From contig SKIG01000164.1 in NCBI GenBank assembly GCA_007116535.1, positions 1-7,193 of the forward strand: 7,193 bases of DNA. The letters run 5' to 3'. The notes beneath the pieces are model-generated. The model saw only the letters and a program-made list of their open reading frames with translations. It was not told the origin of the DNA and made no database searches. Made by a program: the position numbers and the translations under genes. Every line of letters begins with the position of its first letter. The stretch's first letter is position 1. Below are positions 1 through 5,771 of this stretch, piece by piece. This stretch comes from Psychroflexus sp. GTDB lineage: Bacteria > Bacteroidota > Bacteroidia > Flavobacteriales > Flavobacteriaceae.

Positions 1-412
1 CTTGATTCGCTGCCCTTACTAAGCCCTTTAAATGGTTGATATGAGAATGCACACCTCCGTCTGAAACTAATCCAAGAAAATGAACAGCAACTTTATTTTC
101 ATTAGCGTAGGCAAACGCATTTTTAAGTACTTCTTCGTCTTTTAGGCTATTTTTTTCTACAGCCATGTTGATTTTTACCAAATCTTGGTAAATGATTCTT
201 CCTGCACCAAGATTCATGTGACCTACTTCAGAATTACCCATTTGTCCTTCGGGAAGGCCAACATGCAATCCATCGGTTCTTAAGGTTGCGTGTGGATAAG
301 TTAAAATTAAACGATCCATGGTTGGTGTGTTTGCATGATCGACGGCTGAAACTTCTTTATTTGGAGCGATACCCCAACCATCTAAAATGGTTAAAATAAC
401 TTTTTTGTTCAT
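1..412 (-). CDS. gpmI: 2,3-bisphosphoglycerate-independent phosphoglycerate mutase, N-terminal part (cut by window edge)
   Basis: This is the first 137 codons of a cytoplasmic glycolytic enzyme that interconverts 3- and 2-phosphoglycerate using two metal ions (Mn in the family) and a phosphoserine intermediate. The start is ATG at 412 and the protein opens MNKKVILTILDGWG, the alkaline-phosphatase-superfamily beginning with metal ligand Asp11. EGQMGNSEVGHMNLGAGR follows, with the phospho-accepting serine at Ser61, and then SDGGVHSHINH around residues 117-127, where His122 is the conserved substrate-contacting histidine. The family is about 505-515 residues long, so roughly a quarter is visible; the rest lies beyond the left edge. 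No defect is seen in this part. A promoter match lies just upstream at 431-460, so the gene is probably transcribed on its own rather than only by read-through from the M15 genes. The identification is firm. Confidence 0.96.
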   Translation of the reverse strand, partial: MNKKVILTILDGWGIAPNKEVSAVDHANTPTMDRLILTYPHATLRTDGLHVGLPEGQMGNSEVGHMNLGAGRIIYQDLVKINMAVEKNSLKDEEVLKNAFAYANENKVAVHFLGLVSDGGVHSHINHLKGLVRAANQ

Positions 413-430
413 GTTGAAATATTAAGAGAA

Positions 431-460
431 CAAAAATAAGCATTCTAAAGCTATTGGCAA
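431..460 (-). promoter_or_regulatory. Bacteroidota-type promoter for gpmI
   Basis: On the minus strand, TTG (458-460) is followed by 19 bases and then TATTTTTG (431-438). This is a full match to the Bacteroidota housekeeping sigma consensus TTG-N17-23-TAnnTTTG. Transcription would start near 424-426, giving a leader of roughly 12-14 bases before the gpmI ATG at 412. No Shine-Dalgarno sequence is visible in the leader, as is usual in this phylum. Seen in the sequence; activity is inferred. Confidence 0.6.
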
Positions 461-509
461 GGAAAGTGAGCTAAGTAATGTAATATGAGGTTTTTCAAGC
501 CTATTAGAA

Positions 510-1256
510 TCAAAAATATAACAACTCCTTGTTGATGCCAAACATAAAATCTTCAATATAATTTGGCAAAAAGCTATCGGGAATAAGATCTAATCCTTCT
601 AATTGAGTAGTATGAATTTTTTCAACTAATTCATTGATATTTATTTGTTTAATAATTCTCGAAGCAACAGGTTGATAACTATAATGCCATGGTTCATACC
701 CAAAACCCTTACGATAAACATCGTCTGTGTAAGGTTGATGAAAGTCATATTGATGCGCATTCAGTTGAAGCCATTGTGTTAAGTGATAAAACATTCCTCC
801 GGGAAGGAAATGTTCTTCATCAATTACATATCCGTGAGGTATGTCTACATTCAAATCGATAAAATCTACATCTGTACCCCAATGATAGCGTGAAGTTCCG
901 GGGATTGGAACGTACTCTGTCACTATTTTGTAGGCATCTAAAATGGTTTTTCCTCTGTCTAAGTAATGAAAGAGCTCATTTTCAAAAACATTTTGTTCAT
1001 GCGAAAAGCTTTTGAAAGCATTGATGGCTTGTAGTTGAATACCATCACTTACAGCTGCTTCTTTCATTTTTCGGTAAGATTGAAGCGTATTGAATTCCAT
1101 TAATGTATTACTGTAAGCTGCTAAATGTGAATTGTCAATTCCCATGACATGTTCCAAAGAAAATCGAATGTCAGAAAAATTTGATATACCAAAGGGAATT
1201 AACTTCAATGAAAGTGAAGCAAGTGCAAGTTTTTGTATGAATTCTCTTCTTTTCAA
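510..1256 (-). CDS. M15 (VanY/LdcB-type) peptidase paralogue with altered active site
   Basis: This 248-residue protein belongs to the M15 zinc carboxypeptidase family, whose members trim peptidoglycan stem peptides in the periplasm. The N-terminus (KRREFIQK, then a modestly hydrophobic stretch at 10-25) resembles a twin-arginine signal. The core family motif appears as SRYHWGTDVD (122-131) and the second as EPWH (188-191). Compared with the neighbouring paralogue at 1355-2107, the zinc-ligand His of SxHxxGxxxD is Tyr124, and the Arg of the GFRSF motif is Lys82 (FKSF). Asp131, Glu188 and His191 are kept. The two proteins are roughly 35-40% identical by eye and share a C-terminal FLPxYxxDxMxGIN tail. 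The start is TTG at 1256: a stop lies four codons upstream, and the next Met (38) would remove the signal. The reading frame is intact, so it is not an obvious pseudogene. Peptidase activity is doubtful; adjacent His125 might substitute as ligand. Confidence 0.85.
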   Translation of the reverse strand: MKRREFIQKLALASLSLKLIPFGISNFSDIRFSLEHVMGIDNSHLAAYSNTLMEFNTLQSYRKMKEAAVSDGIQLQAINAFKSFSHEQNVFENELFHYLDRGKTILDAYKIVTEYVPIPGTSRYHWGTDVDFIDLNVDIPHGYVIDEEHFLPGGMFYHLTQWLQLNAHQYDFHQPYTDDVYRKGFGYEPWHYSYQPVASRIIKQININELVEKIHTTQLEGLDLIPDSFLPNYIEDFMFGINKELLYF

Positions 1257-1354
1257 TGTGTGGTGTTATATGAAATATCTATTTCAAAAGCTATACCATA
1301 CTCAGGAATTTTTTATTTTTGTTGAAGATATGATATTTTTTAAAGAAAAAACAG

Positions 1355-2107
1355 CTAGGGCATCAGCATAGGGTTTATGCCATACATATAGTCTTTCAGG
1401 TACTTTGGTAAAAAGTCATTTGGAAGTTCATTGAAGCCTTTAATATTGCGTTTTGTTAACTCACTTTGCAAAGCTTCAAAATCTATACTTTTCAAGTTTT
1501 TTAACGAAGCATCTCGGTAGCTGAAATGCCATGGTTCAAAAGCAAACCCACTTCTATTTTCGTCTTCAGGATAAGTTAGATAAAAACCATAATCAGCTGC
1601 ATTTTCTTGCATCCACTGAGAAAAATTGTAGAAAGCTCCATTTTTAGCATAGTTTTTTTGAATCAGTAAATCTCCTTCGGGAAGAGTGGAGGAGTTATCA
1701 ATTAAATCTATATCTGTTCCCCAATGATGGCGAGATGTTCCCGGAATAGATGAAAAAACAGTTATTTTTTGATAGGCTTCTAATGTGGAATATCCTTTCT
1801 TTTTCCAAAAATCAAGTTTAGATTCTACAATTTCTTTTTGTCTTTGAAAGCTTCTGAAACCTGAAACTATTTTTATGTCAATTCCATCTTTAGAAGCAGC
1901 TTTTTTTAGACTGCGAAAGGCTGAAAGTGTTTTTTCTTCTAAGAAAGTGTCTTCGAAAGCAACTAAGTGGTCTGTTTCTATGCCCATCAGTCTTTTCAGT
2001 GCTTTTTCATCTATCTTGTCAACATTTGAAACATTCTGAAAATAGGGTAGAAGCGGTATCGATAATCCGCTGATTGCAAGAGCTTTAATAAAGTCTAATC
2101 GTTTCAA
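1355..2107 (-). CDS. M15 (VanY/LdcB-type) zinc D,D- or L,D-carboxypeptidase
   Basis: This is a 250-residue M15 peptidase with a complete set of family residues. SGFRSFQRQ (82-90) holds the substrate/transition-state Arg85. SRHHWGTDID (125-134) supplies zinc ligands His127 and Asp134. EPWH (191-194) supplies the catalytic Glu191 and third ligand His194. Family members remove the terminal D-amino acid from peptidoglycan stem peptides; D,D versus L,D specificity cannot be read from the sequence. The N-terminus (MKRLDFIKAL followed by a hydrophobic run to about residue 23) looks like a signal peptide or anchor but lacks the arginine pair of its paralogue. The start is TTG at 2107; an in-frame stop lies five codons upstream, and the next Met (41) would lose the signal. 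The gene begins 7 bases after the GNAT stop, so the two are probably co-transcribed. A tandem paralogue follows 98 bases downstream. Confidence 0.9.
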   Translation of the reverse strand: MKRLDFIKALAISGLSIPLLPYFQNVSNVDKIDEKALKRLMGIETDHLVAFEDTFLEEKTLSAFRSLKKAASKDGIDIKIVSGFRSFQRQKEIVESKLDFWKKKGYSTLEAYQKITVFSSIPGTSRHHWGTDIDLIDNSSTLPEGDLLIQKNYAKNGAFYNFSQWMQENAADYGFYLTYPEDENRSGFAFEPWHFSYRDASLKNLKSIDFEALQSELTKRNIKGFNELPNDFLPKYLKDYMYGINPMLMP

Positions 2108-2114
2108 AAACTTA

Positions 2115-2549
2115 TTATTTTAGTTGTTTGCACATCTTGAAGTGAATACCAACTGATGGTATGTCGAAACTTTCTCCAAGTTGTTTAAATGCTAATTTTC
2201 TGTAGAAATTAGCAGCTGTCTCTCTTGCGTTGCACCAAAGCAAATCAAAACCCTCGGTTGATAATAATTCAAATGCGTAGTGCATAATTTGCTTACCTAC
2301 TCCTTTTTGTTGAGCGGATTCATCAACAGCCATCCCTCTTAGTTGCATATGTTTTCCTGAGAAATCTTTTAATTCTTTAGGAATAAATGTGGCGATACCT
2401 ATTATTTTATCCTTCTGAATCGCTGCAAGGTGAAAGGTTCCCTCTAAATTATCGTCTACAAAGTAACAAGTTTCTAAAGGTCTACCTTTCCTAAGAATTT
2501 TATGCCTAAGAGGAATGACCTTTTCAAGGGAAACTTTCTGAATTTGCAT
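2115..2549 (-). CDS. GNAT-family N-acetyltransferase
   Basis: This small cytoplasmic acetyl-CoA-dependent acetyltransferase has 144 residues from the chosen start. The N-terminal stretch LRHKILRKGRPLETCYFVDD (14-33) is typical of a GNAT subgroup. Strand beta-4 LRGMAVD (70-76) leads into the acetyl-CoA pyrophosphate-binding loop QQKGVGK (80-86, Q-x-x-G-x-G). A later LWCNARETAANFYRKLAF (104-121) carries the C-terminal Tyr often found in GNAT active sites, and the protein ends in a GIHFKM strand. The acceptor substrate is unknown. I start at ATG 2549 rather than GTG 2558, nine bases upstream and in frame, because ATG is commoner and a weak -7-like element would overlap the GTG. The gene lies 45 bases after clpP and 7 bases before an M15 peptidase, which suggests a shared transcript with the peptidase. 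Confidence 0.88.
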   Translation of the reverse strand: MQIQKVSLEKVIPLRHKILRKGRPLETCYFVDDNLEGTFHLAAIQKDKIIGIATFIPKELKDFSGKHMQLRGMAVDESAQQKGVGKQIMHYAFELLSTEGFDLLWCNARETAANFYRKLAFKQLGESFDIPSVGIHFKMCKQLK

Positions 2550-2556
2550 TGATTGC

Positions 2557-2585
2557 ACAATTTAGTTTAAGTGCTAAATTTACAA
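2557..2585 (-). promoter_or_regulatory. weak promoter-like pair before the GNAT gene
   Basis: TTG (2583-2585) is followed by 18 bases and TAAATTGT (2557-2564). The TAnnTT part fits the Bacteroidota -7 element, but the last two bases do not. If used, transcription would start near 2550, almost at the ATG at 2549, which would exclude the alternative GTG start at 2558. This is weak evidence in an AT-rich gap of 45 bases. Confidence 0.22.
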
Positions 2586-2594
2586 CTGATTTTG

Positions 2595-3152
2595 CTATTT
2601 TTTGTCAGCGTAGTGATGGTCTACAATACCATATGCAAGCGATTCTTCTGCATCCATCCAATAATCTCTCGCAAAATCTTTCATTACTTTGTCAAATTCT
2701 TGCTCACAATTGTCTGCTAAAATTTTTGCACTTAGTTCTTTTGTTTTCAGGATTTCTTTAGCTTGAATTTCTATATTTGAAGCTTGACCTCGAGCACCAC
2801 CCATTGGTTGATGAATCATCACTTTTGCATGAGGTTGGATGAATCTTCTTCCTTTTTCTCCTGCCGAAAGTAAAATTGAACCCATAGAAGCCGCTAAGCC
2901 TGAACAAACAGTAGCTACAGGACTTTTAATAGACTTCATAGTGTCATAAATTGCAAAACCATCCGTTACGTAACCTCCGGGGCTATTGATGATTAATTCA
3001 ATTTCTTCATGACTAATCATGTCTAAATAAAGCAAGCGATCAATTACATGTTTTGCAGATTTTCCGTCTACTTGACCGTTTAAAAATACTTTTCTGTGTT
3101 CTAAGAACTTTTGTTCGATAATATCTTCGACTTTCCCTTTTTTGGTACTCAT
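2595..3152 (-). CDS. clpP: ATP-dependent Clp protease proteolytic subunit (ClpP family, S14)
   Basis: This is a 185-residue ClpP-type serine peptidase, the barrel-forming part of a cytoplasmic protease that degrades proteins delivered by a Clp ATPase. The catalytic triad is complete: Ser89 in GLAASMG, His114 in VMIHQPMGG and Asp163 in ARDYWM. The spacings of 25 and 49 residues equal those of the E. coli enzyme (97/122/171). INSPGG (55-60) is the oxyanion and strand motif. The N-terminus is short (RKVFLNGQV begins at residue 20), without an obvious propeptide. No ATPase (clpX, clpA or clpC) or trigger factor gene adjoins it, so this may be a second ClpP paralogue rather than the copy usually paired with clpX; that is inference. 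The start is ATG at 3152, 28 bases downstream of a promoter-like pair. Confidence 0.94.
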   Translation of the reverse strand: MSTKKGKVEDIIEQKFLEHRKVFLNGQVDGKSAKHVIDRLLYLDMISHEEIELIINSPGGYVTDGFAIYDTMKSIKSPVATVCSGLAASMGSILLSAGEKGRRFIQPHAKVMIHQPMGGARGQASNIEIQAKEILKTKELSAKILADNCEQEFDKVMKDFARDYWMDAEESLAYGIVDHHYADKK

Positions 3153-3180
3153 AGGTGTTATTTTTGATTTGAATAATTAG

Positions 3181-3208
3181 CTAAAATACTACTATTTTAC
3201 TTCGGCAA
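3181..3208 (-). promoter_or_regulatory. candidate promoter for clpP
   Basis: In the 124-base gap between the permease gene and clpP, TTG (3206-3208) is followed by 17 bases and TATTTTAG (3181-3188), one mismatch from TAnnTTTG. It would give a leader of about 20 bases before the ATG at 3152. A perfect TATTTTTG also occurs at 3232-3239 but has no TTG at a suitable distance. The gap is otherwise AT-rich, with no GC-rich terminator hairpin for the genes upstream. Confidence 0.35.
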
Positions 3209-3276
3209 AGAAAAAATTTATTTACAATTAACAAAAATATTTCAACAGAAAATATAGTGAATTGGTAATCTCAAAT

Positions 3277-4356
3277 TTATCGTTTTGCCTTCTGAAGTAA
3301 ATAAATGGCAAGTATTCCAAAAGCAACATTAGAAAACCATACAGCTATTAATGGTGAAAATGTAGATTCTTCCGCAATACTTCCAAAAACTTTATCTATA
3401 AAAATGTAAGAGAATCCAATGACAACACCGATTGCTAAATTTAGTCCCATTCCCCCGCGTCGTTTGATAGCTGAAACTGAAACGGCTATCAAAGTCAAAA
3501 TAAATGCAGAAACAGGAATACTCCAACGCCTGTAGGCAACTACTTGGTAGCGATTAATATTTGGTGAACCACGTCTTTTTTCTTGTGCTATGAAGTCTCG
3601 TAACTCGAAGTAGTTATAGGTTTCTGCGATGTAGGAAACAGGCATCAATTCATCAAATTCAAAACCAAAAACAGTGTCTAATTTTGGACTCTTTATAAAA
3701 ATATCGTCATCCTCTCCAACAATTCGCATTATATAATTAGTCAGTGTAAATGTAGAATCTTTGTTGAAATTGATTCTATCGGACTTGATTTTGTGTTTTA
3801 ATTCATTTCCTTCAAAATACTCAAGCGTAAAATTAGTAGCTGTCCGATTGTTTTTGTTGAAGTTTCTTGCGTAAATGACTTCATTATCATTAATCTGACG
3901 GTATACTTCAGGCGAATAATTTCCTTTGTTTTTTTCTCTTTTAAGATATTCAAACTTAAATTCATTAAAGCCTTCACTTGCTGATGGCACAATCAGCATG
4001 CTGAATACAATAGCTATAATACATACCAATGTAGAGCCTATCAAATAAGGGCGAAGGAAACGTGTGAATGAAACTCCTGAACTAAAAAATGCCACAATTT
4101 CGGTGTTGTTAGCTAGCTTAGAAGTAAACCAAATAACGGACAAGAAAAGTAAGATAGGAAACAACAAATTAGCAAAATAAATTGTAAAGTTTCCGTAGTA
4201 ACGAAGCACTTCGTCTAGCGGAGCCTCGTTGGTGATAATTTTGTCTACGTTTTCAGAAAAATCGATAATGATTCCAATAGGTACAAAAAGTATTGTCAAC
4301 ATCACAAATGTGAAGATGTATCGCTTTAGTATGTACCAATCTAAAATTTTAAGCAT
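3277..4356 (-). CDS. LptF/LptG-family lipopolysaccharide export permease (YjgP/YjgQ)
   Basis: This 359-residue inner-membrane protein has the layout of LptF and LptG, the two permeases that, with the ATPase LptB, extract lipopolysaccharide from the inner membrane and pass it to the periplasmic Lpt bridge. Three transmembrane segments lie near 11-31, 58-79 and 104-124. A periplasmic beta-rich domain spans roughly 125-275, and three more segments lie near 279-297, 304-323 and 333-354. LANNTEIVAFFSSGVSFTRF (81-100), between segments 2 and 3, is the cytoplasmic coupling region that contacts LptB in the family. Length and topology are complete. The sequence does not tell me whether it is the F or the G partner, and the other one is not in the window. 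Its ATG overlaps the tgt stop (TAATG at 4354-4358), so translation is probably coupled to tgt. Confidence 0.92.
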   Translation of the reverse strand: MLKILDWYILKRYIFTFVMLTILFVPIGIIIDFSENVDKIITNEAPLDEVLRYYGNFTIYFANLLFPILLFLSVIWFTSKLANNTEIVAFFSSGVSFTRFLRPYLIGSTLVCIIAIVFSMLIVPSASEGFNEFKFEYLKREKNKGNYSPEVYRQINDNEVIYARNFNKNNRTATNFTLEYFEGNELKHKIKSDRINFNKDSTFTLTNYIMRIVGEDDDIFIKSPKLDTVFGFEFDELMPVSYIAETYNYFELRDFIAQEKRRGSPNINRYQVVAYRRWSIPVSAFILTLIAVSVSAIKRRGGMGLNLAIGVVIGFSYIFIDKVFGSIAEESTFSPLIAVWFSNVAFGILAIYLLQKAKR

Positions 4357-5486
4357 TATAATCTATTTGCCATTTGTTTGGCCATCTTGTCTTTCCAAGC
4401 TCTAAAATCACCAGCTATGATATGTTTTCTTGCTTCTCTGACTAACCAAAGATAAAAACCAAGGTTATGAATAGTAGCAATCTGTTTGCCTAGTAATTCA
4501 TTAACGCTAAATAAGTGTCTTAAGTATGCTTTTGTGTGGTAGGTATCTACCCAAGTGATCCTCATCTCGTCTATGGGTGAAAAATCGTCTTTCCACTTTA
4601 GATTTTTAATATTGATAGTTCCGTGAGCAGTAAATAACATTCCATTTCTTGCATTTCGAGTAGGCATTACACAGTCAAACATATCTACTCCTAATGATAT
4701 ATTTTCTAGTAAATTGATAGGTGTGCCAACTCCCATCAAATAACGTGGCTTATCCTTTGGTAAAATTGATGTTACCACATCAGTCATTGCGTACATTTCG
4801 TCATCTGGTTCCCCGACAGATAGTCCTCCAATAGCATTGCCTTCTGCTTCAACAGAAGCGATGTATTCTGCTGATTGCTGACGCAAATCTTTGTAAGTGC
4901 TTCCTTGCACAATCGGGAAGAGAGTTTGTTCATACCCGTATAAAGCAGGACTTTTTTTGAGTTGAGTGATGCAGCGTTCCAACCATCGGTGTGTCATGTG
5001 CATGGAGCGTCTTGCATAGTTATAGTCGCATGGGTAAGGTGTACACTCATCAAAAGCCATGATAATATCGGCACCAATTTCTCTTTGTATATCCATCACA
5101 TTTTCAGGGGTAAACCAATGAGCAGAACCATCGATATGTGATTTGAATTTGACTCCTTCTTCTTTGATTTTTCTGTTAGCAGATAGAGAATAAACTTGGT
5201 AACCACCCGAATCAGTCAGTATATTTCTGTCCCAATTCATGAATTTATGAAGTCCTCCCGCTTTTCGCAGAATATCAGTTTGTGGTCGAAGGTATAAGTG
5301 ATAGGTGTTCCCAAGGATGATATCGGCATTGATTTCATCTTTTAATTCATCTTGGTGAACCCCTTTTACCGTTCCTATAGTTCCGACAGGCATAAAAATT
5401 GGCGTTTGAATTTTGCCGTGATCGGTACTTATTTCTCCCGCTCTCGCATTAGAAAGCGGATCATTTGCTGCTAACGTAAATTTCAT
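4356..5486 (-). CDS. tgt: queuine/preQ1 tRNA-ribosyltransferase with zinc cysteines replaced
   Basis: This 376-residue tRNA-guanine transglycosylase exchanges guanine 34 of GUN-anticodon tRNAs (Asp, Asn, His, Tyr) for preQ1 on the way to queuosine. Visible active-site motifs are ILTDSGGYQ (Asp92, general acid/base), MAFDECTPYP (Asp146, base recognition), GGLSVGE (220-226) and MFDCVMPTRNARNG, with nucleophile Asp271. The C-terminal zinc site is abnormal. Where bacterial TGTs have C-x-C-x2-C, this protein has Arg309, Thr311 and Asp314 (DEMRITWVD), while the fourth ligand His340 (TIHNLGFYL) remains at the correct 26-residue spacing. Everything else is full length and well conserved, so I expect an active enzyme with a zinc-free or differently stabilised subdomain. 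The start is ATG at 5486, five bases after a TATCTTTG element, suggesting a leaderless message. The next gene, an Lpt permease, starts within its stop codon. Confidence 0.96.
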   Translation of the reverse strand: MKFTLAANDPLSNARAGEISTDHGKIQTPIFMPVGTIGTVKGVHQDELKDEINADIILGNTYHLYLRPQTDILRKAGGLHKFMNWDRNILTDSGGYQVYSLSANRKIKEEGVKFKSHIDGSAHWFTPENVMDIQREIGADIIMAFDECTPYPCDYNYARRSMHMTHRWLERCITQLKKSPALYGYEQTLFPIVQGSTYKDLRQQSAEYIASVEAEGNAIGGLSVGEPDDEMYAMTDVVTSILPKDKPRYLMGVGTPINLLENISLGVDMFDCVMPTRNARNGMLFTAHGTINIKNLKWKDDFSPIDEMRITWVDTYHTKAYLRHLFSVNELLGKQIATIHNLGFYLWLVREARKHIIAGDFRAWKDKMAKQMANRL

Positions 5487-5491
5487 GGGCG

Positions 5492-5519
5492 CAAAGATAG
5501 TTTTTATCGAGGAATATAA
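5492..5519 (-). promoter_or_regulatory. -7 promoter element abutting the tgt start
   Basis: TATCTTTG (5492-5499, minus strand) matches TAnnTTTG exactly and ends only five bases before the tgt ATG at 5486. The -33 position is poor: TTA at 5517-5519, 17 bases upstream. If active, the transcript would begin at or within a few bases of the ATG, giving a leaderless or nearly leaderless tgt-lpt mRNA. Confidence 0.45.
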
Positions 5520-5684
5520 GATATAGAGTTTTTGGATAATCTGAAATTATAGGTGATTGATTAAGACAATTACGTTTTTCCCATATTATTACCTGGAGTT
5601 ATTCCTAAGCATTAGTTATATAACGGGATGCGCCCTATTTTTACCGTTCGAAGTGACAAGCAAAGCACCAAGTGCTATATAAAA

Positions 5685-5706
5685 TTTTGGTTAAATCAAA
5701 CCAAAA
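5685..5706. repeat. 8-bp inverted repeat (TTTTGGTT / AACCAAAA)
   Basis: TTTTGGTT at 5685-5692 and AACCAAAA at 5699-5706 are perfect inverted copies separated by six bases (AAATCA). It could be a regulator-binding site upstream of pepT or a weak hairpin. The stem has only two G-C pairs, so it is a poor terminator, although T bases follow it on the minus strand. Confidence 0.5.
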
Positions 5707-5724
5707 AATTTAAATTAATTAATC

Positions 5725-5753
5725 TTCAAATTCTTTTAGCATTCTTATTTTTA
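5725..5753 (+). promoter_or_regulatory. candidate promoter for pepT
   Basis: TATTTTTA at 5746-5753 is one base from TAnnTTTG. It is preceded at 18 bases by TTC (5725-5727), one base from TTG. The spacing suits a Bacteroidota housekeeping promoter and would give a leader of about 12 bases before the ATG at 5772. There is one mismatch in each element, so this is only a candidate. Confidence 0.38.
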
Positions 5754-5771
5754 CGGAAAATTTAAAATTTA

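Larger units (their letters stand above)
5487..5771. other. 285-base divergent intergenic region with small palindromes
   Basis: This is the gap between the divergent tgt and pepT genes. I find no convincing ORF, tRNA or mobile element in it. It holds the tgt -7 element at one end and a pepT promoter candidate at the other. In the middle is a cluster of short symmetric elements: GTTATATAAC at 5615-5624, AACGG/CCGTT at 5622-5626 and 5644-5648 enclosing GGG/CCC, AGCAC-CAA-GTGCT at 5664-5676, and TTTTGGTT/AACCAAAA at 5685-5706. The central part, about 5620-5676, is richer in G and C than its surroundings. Confidence 0.7.

Noticed and set aside
1314..1321. Plus-strand TATTTTTG matching a -7 element
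   Set aside because: No credible plus-strand gene follows, and such matches occur by chance in AT-rich DNA.
1132..1371. Plus-strand open frame of 79 codons
   Set aside because: Most of it is antisense to the signal region of the M15 gene at 510-1256 and the rest lies in AT-rich intergenic DNA. The protein has no recognisable motif.
2556..2558. GTG as the start of the GNAT gene
   Set aside because: An in-frame ATG lies nine bases downstream with no loss of conserved sequence, so the ATG is preferred, though the GTG cannot be excluded.
2549..2761. Plus-strand open frame of 70 codons
   Set aside because: It is antisense to the well-supported clpP C-terminus; the leucine-rich, low-complexity translation looks like a shadow.
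3232..3239. Minus-strand TATTTTTG upstream of clpP
   Set aside because: There is no TTG at 17-23 bases upstream and the leader would be long; the pair at 3181-3208 fits better.
3798..3992. Minus-strand open frame of 64 codons
   Set aside because: It lies wholly inside the Lpt permease gene in another frame and its translation has no family features.
5640..5671. tRNA-like T-arm (GTTCGAA) followed by CCA
   Set aside because: The flanking bases do not form a T stem and no acceptor, anticodon or D arm can be drawn.
5615..5690. Possible integron attC-like site in the palindrome cluster
   Set aside because: The RYYYAAC and GTTRRRY core sites are not both present at proper positions, and no cassette or integrase is nearby.
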